NCBI RefSeq assembly: GCF_024139115.2
Contig: NC_085139.1
Coordinates: 6,543,533-6,607,532, forward strand
Length of the DNA stretch: 64,000 nucleotides
Source of the DNA: Armigeres subalbatus
Taxonomy: Eukaryota > Arthropoda > Insecta > Diptera > Culicidae
Reading direction: 5' to 3'
Position numbers and translations under genes: made by a program. Each line of letters opens with the position of its first letter. Position 1 is the stretch's first letter. Below the pieces are notes generated by a model, which worked only from the letters and a program-made list of their open reading frames with translations, was not told the DNA's origin and ran no database searches. Below are positions 10,711 through 22,000 of the stretch, piece by piece.

Positions 10711-10883
10711 TTAGGGAGGCATTGATTAATTTAGAAAATTTGATAGCCAAACTACTATGTACACTAATATTTACAATAATAACTTGATAATCTAAATTGG
10801 AACTTGTTCCTCGAGCAAGATGTTGAGATTTTCGGCAGACGCAAGTAACCGGTGATGAATAGCTTTTTCGAATAGATAACCCT

Positions 10884-10956
10884 GAGAGAAAAAATGGTAA
10901 CTTGGCTTAGAAACCTCGCAGTTAATAACTGTGGAAGTGCTTAAAGATCAGAGAAA
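10884..10956 (+). mobile_element. Fragment of the Feilai-type SINE body
   Basis: AATGGTAACTTGGCTTAGAA and AACTGTGGAAGTGCTTAA match the body of the full SINE at 51333-51619. Both ends are missing. Confidence 0.7.
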
Positions 10957-11348
10957 GGTGCTCAAAGAACGGAGCACTCATATGTTTGAAGTTCGAGATT
11001 CAGAATGCTGTCGAAGCCTGTTTTTCGATGATTTGATATAGGCCATCAATTCGCCAGCTGAGATCTCCAACTCCTCCGAGAAGTCTTTGGGAATAAGATG
11101 GATGTTATTACAGGGCTGGTAGCGATGAATGCCGTTTAAAATAGTGACTTTAGTGACCAACGATGACGAAAAGGGACCAAATATTGACCTTCAATAGCAG
11201 AAAAAGAGACCAAATAGTGACTTTTGTATAAAGTTTTAAATCGAGGATAGAGCTACAAGTTGCATTAGCTTTGTTATTATATGATTCGTAGATTTCAAAC
11301 TAGTGTTTTAATTTTGAAATCCTTATGTAGAATGCTATTAGAAATCAT

Positions 11349-12637
11349 TTTTATTTATTACCAGACTAAGGCCGGAGTGGCCTGTGCTGCACATAAAAGT
11401 CTTCTCCATTTAGCTCGGTCCATGGCTGCACATCGCCAACCACGCAGTCTGCGGAGGGTCCGCAAATCGTCCTCCACCTTGCCCGCTGTGCACCTCGCCT
11501 TCTTGTTCCCGTCGGATCGTTGTCGAGAACCATTTTCGCCGGATTACTGTCTGACATTCTGGCTACGTGCCAAGCCCACCGCAGTCTACCGATTTTCGCG
11601 GTGTGAACGACGGATGGTTCTACCAACAGCTGATGCAACTCGTGGTTCATTCGCCTCCTCCACGTACCGTCCGCCATCTGCACCCCACTATATATGGTAC
11701 GCAACACTTTCCTTTCGAAAACTCCCAGTGCGCGTTGGTCCTCCACGAGCATCGTCCAGGTCTCGTGTCCGTAGAGAACTACCGGTCTTATAAGAGTTTT
11801 GTAGATAATCAGTTTGGCACAGCGGCGAACTCTATTCGATCGGAGCGTTTTGCGGAGTCCAAAGTACGTACGATTTCCTGCCATGATGCGTCTCCGAATT
11901 TCTCTGCTGGAATCGTTATCGGCGGTCACCAGTGAACCCAAGTACACGAATCTACAATCACCTCGATTTTGTCACCACCGATAGAAACTCGTGGTGGGTG
12001 GCTTACATTGTCCTCTCTTGAGCCTCTTCCTATCATGTTGATGACTAGTCCAATCCGTTTAGCTTCGCTTTTCAGCCTGCTGTAGGCTTCCTCCATCCTC
12101 TCAAAGTTACGTGCCATGATATCAATGTCGTCGGCGAAGCCAAATAACTGGACGGATTTCGTGAAAATCGTTCCACTCGTGTCGATCCCTGCCCTTCGTA
12201 TTACTCCCTCCAAAGCGATGTTGAATAGCAGACACGAAAGACCATCACCTTGCAGTAAACCTCTGCGCGTATTAGTCGGTGGCATAAGATTTGGGAGAGT
12301 ACCTTGTTCAGCAATGTGATTTCGCGTTAGTTGCTACTATCCAACTTATCGCCCTTTTGTAGATGGAACACACGACACCTTCCATCCACTCATGCGGCAG
12401 AACCTCATCCTCCCAAGCATTTGTAATTCCCCAGTGCAGCGCTATAGCCAGTGCCTCACCACCGTGTTTAAACAGCTCTCCTGGTAGTTGGTCAACTCCA
12501 GGGGCTTTGTTGTTTTTCAGCCGGCCGATCTCCTCCTGGATTTCCTGGAGATTCGGAGCCGGAAGTCGCATGTCCTGCGCGCGTGCTCCTAGGTTCATTA
12601 CCATACCGCCACCGTTGTCTGCCACATTGCCATTCAG
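11349..12637 (-). pseudogene. RTE-clade non-LTR retrotransposon fragment (copy C)
   Basis: Minus-strand reverse-transcriptase remnants of the same family as the copies at 38.8 and 44.8 kb. They include LLQGDGLSCLLFNIALEGVI, the catalytic FADDID motif, the C-terminal YLGSLVTADNDSSREIRRR block and RRRGAQRAR near the end. The endonuclease domain is missing. About 0.3 kb between the thumb-side region and the QGDG motif is deleted (join near 12265). A T-run shortened to four at about 12355 shifts the frame, as in copy B. The low-coordinate end has an AT-rich tail (TTTTATTTATTACC). Confidence 0.88.
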
Positions 12638-12927
12638 GTGCAGACATTATCCTGCATAGGCAAAAATGCGCGTTGTGATCTGCCCATGCGTTTTTTTTGT
12701 ATATCTTTATTAGTCCTTTTGTTATCAACAAAAACACCCTTACGATACCGAAGATCAAAAAATTGTCAGTTTTTCACTTATTTTGACGATTCTGGTTGTT
12801 ACGGATTCAGGAACTTACCCGCAATTCGATAGATGTTACATAGAACCGATTCGGATTAACTGGTTGTTGGAATTCCGGATTAACTGGACCAAGACCCAAA
12901 GTTTGTATAAATAATTATATTCCGTAA
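12638..12927. other. Unassigned spacer
   Basis: No gene or repeat recognised. It holds a T-run near 12690 and low-complexity AT sequence. Confidence 0.3.
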
Positions 12928-13215
12928 ACAGGTTCCCGCGGGGCTTAAAGTGGTCACAAACTCATTCTGAAGAAACTTTGGCAATATGGATATCACAATT
13001 CTTGAAATTGTTTCGGAAGCATGAAAGTCCAGTCGGACCAGTCATCCTGGAATAAGTTCCAGTGGGGCCTAAAGTGGCCACAAACTTATTCTGAAGAAAC
13101 CATGGCAATATGGGTGTCAAAATTTATGAAATTGTTTCGGAAGCATGATCTGATGAGTAATTAGGCCATTGGAACAGGTTTCCGTGGGCCCAATGGGTTC
13201 CCTCATTTAGAAGGA
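12928..13215. repeat. ~124-bp tandem repeat, two and a part units
   Basis: Units start near 12931, 13055 and 13176. Shared blocks are GGGCCTAAAGTGGCCACAAA (second unit), CATTCTGAAGAAACTTTGGC-type and GAAATTGTTTCGGAAGCATG. Inverted or scattered fragments of the same family recur near 13735-13765 and 14255-14425 (CATGCTTCCGAAACAATTCC). It looks like an interspersed genomic repeat, not a gene. Confidence 0.75.
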
Positions 13216-13944
13216 ACCCTAGTAACCTTCCTTTTCTCCAATAGCTTTACATGACAACTGCAAATTGGCCTGCTTTTCAAGTAGTACATCTACAGTAAAT
13301 CAATTGAAAGCTTTTTTTTTATGAATAACTATGTGTCTTGTGTGGTGAGCACAAAGTATACACTATGCCCAGAGAGTTTAAGCACATTTCCCACTCGAAT
13401 ATATCTTAGATCGAGAACCGAATTTGACATCTGCGGATTGGTAATCCTACGCTTATCCTCACAAGGATAACTGGGGACCCTGACAACAAAGATTAAAAAA
13501 AATCAAAGAACATGTTTTTACAAGTAGTAGGGCCACAATAACGAAATAGATTTCCGTGGAACCTAAATTTTCTAGATTAAATATTCTATAACCACTAGTG
13601 TTGTGCACAATGCGTCCTTATACGATATTGAAGATAACGAGTAAGAGATGTGTAATAATGATGATGATCGTTTAATCACTTCTGCTGGTTTACCGTTTCG
13701 AAGGCGTACCTTCTTGAAGGCCCATCAGATTATAAAAGCATGCTTCCGAAAAAATTTCAAAAGTGTTGATACTTATCCAGTTTTCCGTGAGCGATAGCGG
13801 CCGAAAACTTGCCTCTGGATAGTTTCAAATTTGAGGTTCCTGGAGGTCAACCGCACCCACTGTTCAAAGCATTCTGAACAATGTGGTAAATAAGAAGCTG
13901 TGGGTGGATGCAATATATCCACACTTTCTTATTTGCTGCATTGC

Positions 13945-14185
13945 TCCGATTGCTCATTCTCACTTCTTTCTTCTTCCTTTTTCTTTTTTTCTCCTTCCCT
14001 TCATCTTCATACTTCTTCTCCCATAAAACTTCTCCCTCCTAACTTCTAGCATCTTTTTTCTCACTTCTTACTTCTCATTTCTCACTATCACTTTTCACTT
14101 CTATCTTCTCAATTCTCTCATTTCACTTTTCACTTTTCCCTTTCCACTTTTTACTTTTCACTTCTCACTATTCACTCTTCGCTTG
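13945..14185 (+). repeat. Pyrimidine-rich tract (CTTTTCACTT-type low complexity)
   Basis: About 240 bp of almost pure C/T with recurrent TTTTCACTT and CTTCTCACT words. It is followed at 14187-14235 by small repeats around GGCCTAATG. No coding potential. Confidence 0.85.
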
Positions 14186-14235
14186 CCATTCGATCTAATG
14201 ACCATTCGGCCTAATGGCCATTAGGCCTAATGACC

Positions 14236-14640
14236 CAGCATCGGTGCCACTTTCTTGGAAAAAAACATGTTTCGGAATCAATTCCAACAATTTTGGTACC
14301 AGGGTCTCTTCTAAAGGAGTTTGAAGTCACTTTCGGCCTAACGGGAACCTGTTCCAGAATGACCGTTCTGGTTGTCATCCATCTCTACATTTTGGAAAAC
14401 ATGCTTCCGAAACAATTCCAAGAGAGTAGCCATCGAGCAAGTAAGTGCAGTGCGTGTTTTAGTAGTCGGGAAAATAATAAAATATCCATCTTCTGTTCGG
14501 TGACTCATGCGCATGTCGAAACAAGCGCGATCTTCAATAGTTTGCAGTAGCCATCGAGCAAGTTAGTACAGAGTGCTGCGCTTTCGTTCGGTCGTCCAAA
14601 ACGCGATTCTCCTCAGTTTCCATATGCCATGTTTTAACTT
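14236..14640. other. Scattered repeat fragments, no gene
   Basis: Diverged, inverted pieces of the 124-bp repeat (14255-14425), then two short copies of AGCCATCGAGCAAGT (14430-14445 and 14550-14565). The open frame across 14230-14550 is carried by these repeats and is not a credible gene. Confidence 0.4.
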
Positions 14641-14649
14641 TTTACTCGT

Positions 14650-14830
14650 TGCGAGACGGCGTATCGATTTACAATGTTATGAAAACTCATATGTGAATAT
14701 ATACATTATGTGGAAGATATTGATTTGAAAAATGTATTGGAGGTAACCACTTTCCCTTCAATGGGACTCGAACCCACGACTCTCAATATTGATGTTATTT
14801 CCCATCCCATAGATCGCATCCCTTACCGAA
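14650..14830 (-). mobile_element. Second tRNA-derived SINE family, diverged copy
   Basis: On the minus strand a B box (GTGGGTTCGAGTCCCATTG) is followed by GAAGGGAAAGTGGTTACCTCC and a body ending in ATATTCACATATGAGTTTTC. The same order is found at 38165-38330, where the A box is also preserved. The head of this copy is damaged. Confidence 0.65.
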
Positions 14831-15862
14831 GTGAATCCAGATAAATTATTCTTTGTAACTAAAACGATATGCTATCCCAAGACAATCGTGGAGATGCAGA
14901 AGTATACTCGGTCTCTAGTAGCAACGAGAGTCGGACAATCCTTCCCTTCCTATATGACCGTAAGGACGTGGCCGGTGCCGTTATTGACTTTAAATATTTG
15001 AGCTCCCGAAACGTGTACATTGAGAATGGGTAGCTAATCCTAAGCTCCATTTATTGTGTTCTCTGTGCAATTTTGCAAGTTCTAGTCAATCACGGAATAG
15101 CAACTACGAATTGTGTGATCATTATGCTCATACTCATGTTCAAAAACTTCAAAAACGTGAAGGGGCGTTTGGCAAGAAGGGCGTCTCAACCGGTCGGGTC
15201 GGATCAAATTATTTTTCGAAATGTGGGCCCAAAATAAGTAGATACATCAATTTCTGTAGGAATTCATAGTAGTCACCTGCAAGTTTTTATTTTTTTCTCG
15301 GTCACTTGGCGCGGAATGACCCATATGAGCCTGTGGCTGTAATTAAACTCATAAGTGGTAGCGCAAAATAGAGGTGGTTCCTTCATCAGTGCTGCCACCT
15401 GATAAAGTCTCGAGAAAAGGTAAAATCATGGAAATTTGACATGGCATGGTATAAAAAATCAGAAATAAAATGCCTCTAGAGCGTTATATTTTTTTTTAGT
15501 TAAACAATTGTCAATGTGTGGGGTTAGAAATTCAACCATCTTAAGCATTAACTGCTTAATCGAAAACATAAAAATCGAGATATCATATCTATTGTGTGTA
15601 CTTTTAAAATTCTAACCCCTTTAAACAATATTTTTTTGAAAAACATCTTTAATTCTTGTTTTATAATAAAAATATACTTCATTTCCTAAATCACACCATG
15701 TGGAATTTCAATGATTCTACTTTTTCTCTCGATGACAGCTGGCGGTCTTCTCCTCCCCTATGGCATATTTGCATGAGAAATAAATGGTGCATGGATGGTT
15801 GTTTGAAAACTTTATTTGATTGTACGAAAATCTTACTGGTTAGTTGAAAAAATCACACATAA
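14831..15862. other. AT-rich intergenic sequence
   Basis: No supported gene. Short open frames at 15054-15269 and 15656-15847 have no recognisable domain and biased composition. Confidence 0.4.
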
Positions 15863-16093
15863 TATCTGGAATAAGGGCGAATGTCGCAAGAGAGAATACT
15901 TTTCGTCGACTTCCCCTCTTTTTAATAATAAATATGTGATTTATCACCTCAGAACGATATAGAAAACAATGCGAACTAGCATTCTGAGGTGATACACTGC
16001 AAAGAAATCCTCTGCTTGTTACTTTTATTCGAAAGAGGGGAAGTCGATAAAGAGAATTCTCTCTTGCGACATTCGCCCTTATTCCAGATAGAT
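15863..16093. mobile_element. ~230-bp MITE with ~58-bp inverted termini and a nested inner palindrome
   Basis: Left arm starts TATCTGGAATAAGGGCGAAT; right arm ends ATTCGCCCTTATTCCAGATA. Arms match for about 58 bp up to the CTTCCCCTCTTT/AAAGAGGGGAAG pair. Between them lies a second palindrome, TATCACCTCAGAA (about 15938) with TTCTGAGGTGATA (about 15980-15992). The right edge is duplicated by the adjacent SINE insertion. Confidence 0.85.
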
Positions 16094-16385
16094 CTTCTTA
16101 TTCTTCTTATTGGCATTACATCCCCACACTGGGACAGAGCCGCCTCGCAGCTTCGTGTTCATTAAGCACTCCCACAGTTATTAACTGCGAGGTTTCTAAG
16201 CCAGGTTACCATTTTTGCATTCGTATATCATGAGGCTAACACGATGATACTTTCATGCCCAGGGAAGTTGAGACAATTTCCAATCCAAAAATTGCCTAGA
16301 CCGGCACCGGGAATCGAACCCAGCCACCCTCAGCATGGTCTTGCTTTAAAGCCGAGCGTCTTACCGCACGGCCAAGGGTGGCCCC
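16094..16385 (-). mobile_element. Full-length Feilai-type tRNA-derived SINE with 13-bp target duplication
   Basis: The minus strand reads a tRNA-like head (GGCCGTGCGGTAAGACGC as A-box side; GGGTTCGATTCCCGG as B box), a non-tRNA body (GTTACCATTTTTGCATTCG complement) and a CTTCTTATT-type tail complement at 16094-16115. ATTCCAGATAGAT at 16081-16093 and ATTCTAGATAGAT at 16386-16398 form the target duplication. The left copy overlaps the end of the MITE, so the SINE inserted into the MITE edge. Confidence 0.85.
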
Positions 16386-16398
16386 ATTCTAGATAGAT

Positions 16399-16569
16399 AT
16401 TATAGTTGATTTTCAGTGAAAGTCAAATGATTACCTTAATCTTTATGCTACATCTCGATAATAAATATCTTATATTGAATAAAAAAATAATAAAAACTTA
16501 GATAGGGGAAATGACGGCGTTGGCAGGTTTTGTTCTATTATTGTCAGGGTTTTTTTTCAGGGACCTGAA
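16399..16569. other. Short spacer
   Basis: AT-rich, with no feature seen apart from a T-run near 16549. Confidence 0.4.
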
Positions 16570-17088
16570 CAAATGTCTATCTTTTTTTTCTTCCTAAGCA
16601 ATGGAGGGGGAATCTGCTCAACAGACATCCTGGGTTATCCAGGAAATGCGGGGTTGGGGACCACCTCCAACAGCAAACGAGGGAGGCAGGACTACATCCC
16701 CGACCCGCTAAACCGTTTCATAGCCGCCAAGCCCATAGTCCCTTCGGTACAACCAGAAAGTAATGCTTCAAAGGGGGGCCTGTGCACAACGCACCCTCGA
16801 GGTTAGCTGCGTGTCCTTGCAGCACCGAACATCGTAACTCGCTTTTTTAGAAGAACACCATGGTATCGTGCCAGCGCGTTGCCGGCTTTCCAGGTGGCCT
16901 TACCACGCCCTATGTCCTCGGAAGGTGGGAAGGGTCGACTTCGCGCCTGCTTCCCTCTGCACGACTGGTATCAAGAATTATGATGCCGCATGCACCCGAA
17001 ATTGACCTTTCTGCGATAGGGCCTATTCGCCAGCACACAGAGGGATTCGCCGACGCGGTGCCTACGCCTGCCCCAGCCTTGACGAGGA

Positions 17089-17196
17089 CCCCGAGCAGCA
17101 CAAGTCAGACAAAAATGGTTGCTGCAACTTGATTGTGATTAAATCTGGTCACATATCAGTTACAGTAACTTATGTGAAACATGTGTGCTGCTAGGG
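17089..17196. mobile_element. Small insertion with CCC-AGCAGCAC inverted ends
   Basis: Left end CCCCGAGCAGCACAAG, right end TGTGTGCTGCTAGGG, which are inverted copies of each other. It replaces the ORF1-ORF2 junction region when compared with the sister copy at 60.6-61.2 kb. The terminal motif resembles the insertion at 17245-17893. Boundaries are approximate and no clear duplication is seen. Confidence 0.5.
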
Positions 17197-17244
17197 TTGA
17201 AGCAAACTTTGGGTTGCTCGTATATACCCACAGGGCATACCGAC

Positions 17245-17893
17245 CCAAGCAACACCTCTTGTTTCTCAGTGAGTAACAACAACTGTGGTGTGACTTACTA
17301 AAGGTCTGACTTATGCACAACGCGTCGTATTTGGAACTCCTTTGTGACACAAAAAGCGCAAGAGGTGGAGCCTATTTGCAACATCTTGCAGCTACAATGA
17401 AAATAAAAACACAAAAACCAACCGGGAATCGAACCATGGACCTTGAGATTTGCAACCTTCTACTATAACCATCACACCAACAATTCTATTTGGAGATTCT
17501 GCCACAAGTGCACTACATAAACAACAAAGTCATTTGTAACTTCATTGTACCTTATACGGAACATGCAGGGGACTGTCAAAAATAAAATACTGCTCAGCTG
17601 AGCTCAAAGTGTTTTGCAACATATCAGAAACATTGTCGTAACAGCAATGAACCGAAGTGTTATTAATTCTGCAACTAATCTGTTTTGTTTCTGATATGAA
17701 ACATATCGAATTTTAAACCACCCAAGAAGTCAGATGGGTAGAATATTGCGACGCCACTTAAACGGAAATGAAACATTGCGTTTTTCTGAAACTGGGAAGT
17801 GGCTTTAATGTGACTCGATGTATTCCCAGTGTCTTCTATGCAATTTATTAGGAACAAACACCTATTTGAAAGATGTTGCGCGTGCTGCTTGGG
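17245..17893. mobile_element. ~650-bp non-autonomous insertion with CCAAGCARCAC ends and an internal tRNA-like segment
   Basis: Compared with the uninterrupted copy at 61279-61300, this block splits the sequence between ACCGAC and GACCAGCCCACC. The left end is CCAAGCAACACC and the right end GTGCTGCTTGGG. GAC occurs on both sides (17242-17244 and 17894-17896), suggesting a 3-bp duplication. At about 17415-17480 the minus strand carries GGTTCGATTCCCGG with an upstream A-box-like GTGATGGTTATAG, a tRNA-like motif. No transposase is encoded. Confidence 0.7.
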
Positions 17894-19001
17894 GACCAGC
17901 CCACCTTGACGCTCCCTAACTTGACTACCTTGGAGGCATCCGCTGCAGATAGCCGAACCAATGCTACCTGCGTCCCTGTCGGACCTTTCCGTAGCCGAAC
18001 GGCTGCGGTGGGCGTCTCCACTTCACACTGTCGCCGCAGTGCCGTGACGAGTTCTTCGACTTCGGTGATCTCGTCCAGGTCTTTAATCCTTAGATTCACC
18101 TCCGTCGTGAGTGCCCTCACCTTGACCGTCTCGCCTAGGACCTCCTCCGCCAACTTCTTGTAGGCGGCGCCCTTTTGCGAGACGCCCCGCTTCAGCTCGA
18201 GGATCATCTCGCCCATCCGGGTACGTCTTATTCGACGTACGTCGGCGCCGAGTTCACCGAGCTTGACGTCACTCCTCATCGCCTTCAAGACGTCCGAGTA
18301 CTTAGCCTCGTCCGCCGTGATGACTAGGGCATCGCCCCTGGAGCGATTGGCGCCTACCCTAGACTTCTTGCTACCCTCATTCGCCTGGGCCTTCTTTTCG
18401 GCCATTGACGTCTTTGGTTTCCTCTTGTTCTTGACCAGGGTCCAGGAGGCGTCATCCCCCTCTATTTCCATGGTCTGGTGCGGCTGAGAGCTCTGCCGTA
18501 ATCCCTTACCACCGTCTTTCCTGGGTGGACGGACCTTTTCAGGTCCTTCCTCCCCCGGTTTTGGAGGTACTTGGCCGGGGTTCAGCTTCCCAGCCCCCAA
18601 TACCCTTGTTCGGGGTAGTAACCCTCCGCGTTTTGGAGCGGCCCCCAGGGAGCACATTCCCTGGAGACTGTCTCCCCCGTTTTTGTGTCTGCTCCGTTGA
18701 AGCAGTCACCGACGTGTCCGCGAATACTTGAGCCTCAATCTGGGTAGACTTTGACACCACCGTCTTCGCTGGCACGCCCTCGCCTCGGTCGATTCGACCT
18801 TGCCCGAGTCCGCGAATCCTTGGGCCTCAGGCTGGGTAGACCTCGACTTCACGGATTTCACGGGTTTACACTTGGTCGTCCCGAGCTTGGCGTCCAACAT
18901 CGACTTTCGAAGTTTCAGCAAGCTCCTCTTGAGGTCCTTACTGATATTATGCTTCGATGACGCAAAGTCGATGATGGCTTCCAGCTGTTCCGTCGCCACC
19001 T

Positions 19002-22000
19002 CTTTATTTATTTATTTATTTATTTTAGGCCAACAGATAAAATTATACCCCAATGACTTCAGAACTACACTATATATAAATCTAACATAAAATACGTTTA
19101 AAACTACACTTATTTGTTTCCCTAGACACGTTAAAATCGAACACAAAATAACATGTATTGAACAAGCGGCACATACTACGCAACGGTTCATGTAACCCAT
19201 AGTTGGTTCTTGCGGTGGGAATACTAAAAAATGAGTGCATGCGAAGATTGCGACAACGGGAGTTTATGTTCAACGCACTTAGCAGAGATGAACAATCTAT
19301 ATGATTTTGTAACAAATCGCCGATAAAACAGACTTTTACCACGTTCCGCCTCGCTTCAAGCAGATCCAGATTAATCAGCTTACATCGACTAGGATAACTG
19401 GGTAGATTAAGCGGGTCCCTCCACCTGAGGCGACGCAGTGCAAAGCGGATGAATTTCCTTTTCGATTCGTTGAATTTCATTCTGGTAATATGGGGACCAA
19501 ACGGCAGACGAATACTCCAAAATAGGACGCACAATGGAGCAATATAGTGCCTTCAGACAGTATACGTCGTTGAACTGCTTTCCAAAACGGAACAAGAATC
19601 CTAGCTGCGATGAAGCTTTTGATACAATATACGAAGCGTGGTCCTTGAAGGTTAATTTAGAATCGATGAGTATTCCCAAGTTTTTCACTGTTGATTCACG
19701 CTTCAGCGGTATCTCTCAATTGCATAGTCGAAATGGTAGGGCGAGTGTTTGCGTCCGAACGAAATAATCGAACATTTGGAGACGTTCAATGACATTCGAT
19801 TATTGTGACACCATTCGGCAAAGGTTTCCAGTTGTAGTTGCAGAAAGGCAGCGTCATCAGGCTCTTTTATCGCAAAATATAGCTTCAGATCATCGGCATA
19901 TGACAGTTTTAGACACTTCAAAACAAGATGCACATCATTCATGTAAAGCAGGAATAAGAATGGACCGAGGTGGCTGCCTTGAGGAACACCGGACCCAACT
20001 AAAAACGGTAAAGAAACGTGGTCTCCGATTTTAACAGACATGCTGCGGCCGGTTAGATACGAGCGAAGCCAAATAAGCATGTTACCATTCATGCCAAGTT
20101 TGTCAAACTTGGCAACTGCAATTCATGATTCATTTTATCAAACGCCGCTGATAAATCCGTGTAGATGGCGTCAACCTGATGACCTATTTCAATTTGGCGT
20201 ATCAAATACGAGGTGAAGCAAGTCAAATTGGTAGTTGTTGAGCGCTTAGGCATAAATCCATGCTGTTCCGGTGAAATATAATTCGCGTAGCACTGAACTA
20301 GCTTATGAAGTACGATTAGCTCCAGCAGCTTCGAGGTGGCACTCAACGTGGCTATACCATGATAATTAGAGACAGTTCGCTTACAGCCTTTTTAGAATAC
20401 TGGAAAAACATACGAATGCTTCCAGCAGTCTGGGAAAACTCCTGTGGTCAATGACAGATTGAAAACTTTTGTTAGCGGTGATGCAAGAGAAACAATGCAA
20501 CGCTTCAGAACCAGTGAAGGAATATTGTCGGGTCCACATCCAGTAGACGATTTCAGTTTCTTGCCAGCTGCAGTTACCATATCTTCGGTGATAGCAATCG
20601 ATTGCTCGGAATTCTGTAAACAGGGAACGTTCGCTGTAGCAGTAGTAACATCTTGTGAATTGAGCTGCTCATTGTTGAAAACGTTGCTAAATTGTAGACG
20701 AAACATGTCTGCAATACTTTCGGTAGAGTTGGCTTCTATCAAACCGTTAGTCATCGTCGGAGGCAATCCGGACTCTTTCCGTTGGTCGTTGACGTAACGC
20801 CAAAAACTTTTTGGGTTGGCTTTAAAGCGACGTTGCAGATCATCCTGATGAGCATTATACAAATAATCGTTATATTTCTTGTATTCAGTATTAGCTTCAA
20901 TATATCGCGATCTTGTGGACTCTGTTCGATGTTTGTTGTGTTGTCTTAAAGCTGTCTGCTTGAGCCTTTTGAGTTTTTTGAGAAAACGATTAGACCAAGC
21001 TGGTTTGGCTGGAGCTGGCCGATTAGTTTTAGGAACAAACTGATCAACAGCATAGAGCATAATTCCGGACAGAGTCGATGCTGCCAAATTACAGTCACAG
21101 TCTTGAAATATGCCATCCCAGTTGACGTGTGATAAAATCATTCATGCCATCGAAATCGGCCTTATTGAAATCAAACAAAATGCTTTCAGAAGAGTCTCGA
21201 AAATGCTGACAAGGGCTAATATTAAAACTTATTATGGCAGGAGCATGATGTCTGTTGATTTTAACAAGCGGCGATGGACCTTGTTGAACTGTGCAGTTCA
21301 AGTTCATTGCTAACGAAGCATGGATCGAGAATGCGATTATTATCGTTTTCGATGTCCATTATTTGTCCGAGGACAGCAGTACTGAATGCATCAAGTAACT
21401 CTCGTGATGTTTGACTGATGAAGGATCGAGAGAAAATCGGAAAAAGGGAGCCATAAGAATTTCGTTTCCAAGAAAATGAACTCAAATTGAAATCCCCTAA
21501 AACAACGATGTTATCTCTTGGTGTCAGCTGCGAAACGATCCAGTTCAGAGAGTTGAGATATTTCTCAATTAAGTTATCGTCGTTGACTCTATCAGGCGGA
21601 AAGTAAACAACACAGATGTAAAGCGTGGCATCGATAGTAGAAATAGCGACCCATATTTGCTCAACTTCTAAGCCGGATGGAGGATCCAGCTTACGGGACT
21701 TAAAGCTTGAACGAACAGCTAGCAGGACGCCGCCCCCGGTGAGTTTACGGCTATTTGACGGCGAGCGATCTTGTCTGTACACGGAGTATGATGCATCAAA
21801 TAACAAATTCGATGTGGTTTTCTCGTTGAGCCAAGTTTCGGAAAAAGCATAAATGTCGTAACACCCATCGCTGACTGCCAACTTATAATCGGCAAGTGAA
21901 CTGTTGATTCCACCAACGTTTTGGTAGTACAGCAAAACGTTTGCGGAAGTGGTTGCATTATTTTCATGGGAGGTGATTGCGCGCCGTGGATGACGAGCTT

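Larger units (their letters stand above)
16570..19001 (-). pseudogene. R1-clade non-LTR retrotransposon, copy 1 (ORF1 plus 3' end, ORF2 lost)
   Basis: The minus-strand ORF1 (gag-like) begins at about 18999 with MATEQLEAIIDFASSKHNIS. It runs in three frames, broken near 18775 and 18650, through a lysine-rich region (DDASWTLVKNKRKPKTS) and the conserved domain ending about 17895. It parallels the intact ORF1 at 61021-62250. The zinc-knuckle region is cut by an insertion (17245-17893) and truncated at about 17197. ORF2 is absent. The 3' segment (16594-17088) matches 60316-60590 plus 57107-57148 of copy 2 and ends in a poly-A-type tail (minus GAAGAAAAAAAAGATAG). At 19002 it abuts a Jockey-type element. 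Confidence 0.85.
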
